From Chloroflexota bacterium (GTDB taxonomy: Bacteria; Chloroflexota; Chloroflexia; Thermomicrobiales; UBA6265): a DNA stretch of 14,424 nucleotides. Both the position numbers and the translations under genes were made by a program. The stretch is from the NCBI GenBank assembly GCA_023424355.1, contig JAFAEA010000159.1, forward strand, positions 1 through 14,424, in the 5' to 3' direction. Below the pieces are notes generated by a model, which was given only the letters and a program-made list of their open reading frames with translations, searched no databases and had not been told where the DNA came from. Of this stretch, positions 13,532 to 14,424 are shown one piece after another. The first letter of the stretch is position 1. Every line of letters starts with the position of its first letter.

Positions 13532-13567
13532 ATGATTTTGATGACCAGGCTCGGGGTGCTGCGCTAA
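13532..13567 (+). CDS. Very short ORF, leader peptide candidate MILMTRLGVLR
   Basis: An 11-residue frame with AAAGGAA (13519-13525) 6 bases before the ATG. Its end resembles that of the first short ORF: both stop codons lie in the octamer GCTAACGC. The peptide is rich in Ile, Leu and Val. The 3' part of the ORF forms the left arm of a terminator-like hairpin (13554-13574), so translation through it would prevent hairpin formation, and translation of this ORF could control readthrough into the genes from 13607. No homologue is known to me. Confidence 0.38.
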   Translation: MILMTRLGVLR

Positions 13568-13585
13568 CGCATCCACCGATTTTTT
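13554..13585 (+). terminator. Terminator-like hairpin overlapping the second short ORF
   Basis: GGGTGC (13554-13559) pairs with GCATCC (13569-13574), one pair being G-U, with a 9-base loop containing the stop codon; a T6 run follows at 13580-13585. An alternative fold uses GGTG (13555-13558) with CACC (13574-13577) and TGCG with CGCA. It lies 21 bases before the next ribosome-binding region, so it could attenuate the downstream small ORFs and GNAT gene. Confidence 0.4.
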
Positions 13586-13606
13586 CCGCAAGAGAAAGGA
13601 GCCTCT

Positions 13607-13732
13607 GTGCTTGCCATTCCAACCAAACCAGTTGATTACACACCCGCTTTCGGGTTCCGGCTGCCGCTTTTTCAATACCACGGCAGCAACCATCCAGGGG
13701 ATGAATATCATGAACACACGACTTATTACTGA
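13607..13732 (+). CDS. Possible 41-residue small protein, His/Tyr-rich tail
   Basis: GTG 13607 is preceded by AAAGGAG (13595-13601), 5 bases away, a strong ribosome-binding site. The frame gives MLAIPTKPVDYTPAFGF to the end SNHPGDEYHEHTTYY, with four histidines and several tyrosines in the last 18 residues. It overlaps the next small ORF by 23 bp, which would allow translational coupling. It has no membrane segment or signal peptide. I recognise no family, and without homologues it could be a leader frame rather than a stable protein. Confidence 0.4.
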   Translation: MLAIPTKPVDYTPAFGFRLPLFQYHGSNHPGDEYHEHTTYY

Positions 13733-13928
13733 TCAAGAAATTTCACTGCGTCAGCAGAACATACGCACCGGCGCATATCGAGCCCGACACGGATTCTCGA
13801 TTATCGGCATTCGTCGGCTGGTAGGTAACACATTCATTGCCATGGGCATGCTTCTGCATGGCACCGGCAGGAATAACCACACCGCTACGGATACTTCGCC
13901 GCAGGCAATTGCCGCCCTTTCGGCCTAA
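13710..13928 (+). CDS. Small protein of 72 residues, function unknown
   Basis: ATG 13710 is preceded by AGGGG (13696-13700), 9 bases away; ATG 13701 is in frame but too close to the SD. The product begins polar (MNTRLITDQEISLRQQNIRTG), continues with a basic segment (AYRARHGFSII), and then has GIRRLVGNTFIAMGMLLHGT, a short amphipathic or hydrophobic helix. The tail is Thr/Ala rich. The arrangement, with a basic N-terminal helix followed by RRLVGN-xFIxMGxxL, resembles small uncharacterised proteins of actinobacteria and Chloroflexota with an RRxLGxxLIxxGxxL helix; this is from memory and needs a search. It sits 17 bp before the GNAT gene and is likely cotranscribed with it. Confidence 0.55.
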   Translation: MNTRLITDQEISLRQQNIRTGAYRARHGFSIIGIRRLVGNTFIAMGMLLHGTGRNNHTATDTSPQAIAALSA

Positions 13929-13945
13929 TAACGAAAGCAACTATC

Positions 13946-14424
13946 GTGAGCGACGACAAAGAAAAAACTGAAGACACCAAGCCCACACCAGGCACGGGTT
14001 ACCAGAACCAGAGTTTCCTGGTTGGTGAGCACATCTATCTGCGCACCGTGGAAGAAGACGATGCCGAGTATGCCGCCAGCTGGCGGCAGGGCATCATCCG
14101 CCGATCCGTTTCCGGCACCAGGAGCTGGATCGAAGACGACCTCAAGGATGAGGACGATCTTCACCTGCTCATCATTCGCAATAGCGATGACCGCCCGGTC
14201 GGATCGGTGGTACGCAGCAAGTGGAAGCACAACACCTGGTTCGCAGGCTATGTCGATCCACTCTTCGGTGAGCAAGGGCAAACCTGGCTCGGCGAGGCGT
14301 ACTGCCTCGGCCTCCAGTGGTCGGTTGATGAGCAGCACGGGGTAATTGCCCATGTGGAAACCGTGACCGACGATCAGCCGATCGTGCTGGAGATGCTTAA
14401 GGCCATTGGCGCCCGTGTTTCCAG
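13946..14424 (+). CDS. GNAT-type acetyltransferase, 5' part, truncated by the window end
   Basis: The frame is open from GTG 13946 to the end of the window (159 complete codons, no stop). It starts with a polar lead (MSDDKEKTEDTKPTPG), then VGEHIYLRTVEEDDAEYAASW, the usual first strand and helix of RimJ/RimL-like GNATs. It continues with HLLIIRNSDDRPVGSVVRSKW and WFAGYVDPLFGEQGQTWLGEAY, corresponding to the central strands and the acetyl-CoA-binding turn (here GEQGQTW, in place of the usual R/Q-x-x-G-x-G/A with an RG pair). HVETVTDDQPIVLEMLKAIGARV matches the later GNAT part where Asn is usual; here Asp is present. SD is weak (GAAAG). It is probably cotranscribed with the small ORF before it. 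The C-terminus lies outside the window. Confidence 0.8.
   Translation, partial: MSDDKEKTEDTKPTPGTGYQNQSFLVGEHIYLRTVEEDDAEYAASWRQGIIRRSVSGTRSWIEDDLKDEDDLHLLIIRNSDDRPVGSVVRSKWKHNTWFAGYVDPLFGEQGQTWLGEAYCLGLQWSVDEQHGVIAHVETVTDDQPIVLEMLKAIGARVS

Larger units (their letters stand above)
13104..13606 (+). other. Leader-like region without a conventional gene, with hairpins and very short ORFs
   Basis: This 503-bp stretch between the PBP gene and the small-ORF cluster has no conventional coding frame. It holds a weak -10-like TAAACT (13123-13128), then a hairpin ATGATGC/GCATCAT (13238-13244 with 13251-13257) just before a strong SD. It also has two alternative hairpins after the first short ORF: CGCCAA (13321-13326) with TTGGCG (13348-13353), or TCGCC (13339-13343) with GGCGA (13350-13354). 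A stem CCCCTC (13464-13469) with GAGGGG (13484-13489) and the terminator-like hairpin at 13554-13585 complete it. The overlapping choices of pairing resemble an attenuator. It was compared by eye with RNase P, SRP, tmRNA, T-box and common riboswitch signatures without a match. Confidence 0.5.

Noticed and set aside
13348..13635. 95-codon Cys-rich frame with TTG start
   Set aside because: No SD, atypical composition, crosses the second short ORF and the terminator-like hairpin; chance frame.
1..14424. Defence island, CRISPR array, prophage, transposase, tRNA or rRNA
   Set aside because: No spaced repeats, no cas, toxin-antitoxin, integrase or IS genes, and no tRNA cloverleaf or rRNA signature were found; the methyltransferase stands without partners.

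Overview
The window is an ordinary-density bacterial chromosomal segment of moderately high GC, with SD-led genes, several GTG starts and short intergenic gaps. A five-SH3 secreted muralytic protein, a class B PBP with an extra N-terminal domain, an MgtC-type membrane protein and several GNAT genes suggest Chloroflexota (perhaps a Thermomicrobia-like lineage). That placement is inference from gene style; there is no rRNA or other phylogenetic marker here.

Layout. 1-1265: the 3' end of an ABC permease followed by tenA, the tail of a thiamine-precursor uptake and salvage operon; the gap between them holds three hairpins, the last two arranged like a REPIN. 1266-3229: promoter region and gene for a secreted SH3-repeat/lysozyme-fold protein, ended by a strong terminator. 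3252-4591: a small exported protein and a queuosine-precursor transporter (YhhQ family), each with its own candidate promoter. 4588-5674: a minus-strand TetR regulator followed by a four-helix membrane protein, with matching palindromic operators about 23 bp before each start codon. 5753-8330: a serine hydrolase (class C beta-lactamase fold) and two GNAT acetyltransferases in one plus-strand operon. 8327-9410: minus-strand MgtC-family protein and a small membrane protein. 9474-10676: a solitary beta-class DNA methyltransferase. 10746-13103: a PBP2-like transpeptidase with an NTF2-like domain. 13104-13945: a leader-like region with two very short ORFs with good Shine-Dalgarno sites, a terminator-like hairpin, and two small ORFs. 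13946-end: the start of a third GNAT gene running off the window.

Functional themes are cofactor salvage (thiamine pyrimidine, queuine), envelope building (SH3-lysozyme protein, PBP) and small-molecule acetylation. No complete defence system, CRISPR array, tRNA, rRNA or transposase gene was found. The most unusual parts are the 13.1-13.95 kb small-ORF/leader region, the REPIN-like element in the thi operon, the paired TetR operators, and a 10-bp palindrome (TGTACGTACA) present upstream of both cell-wall genes.
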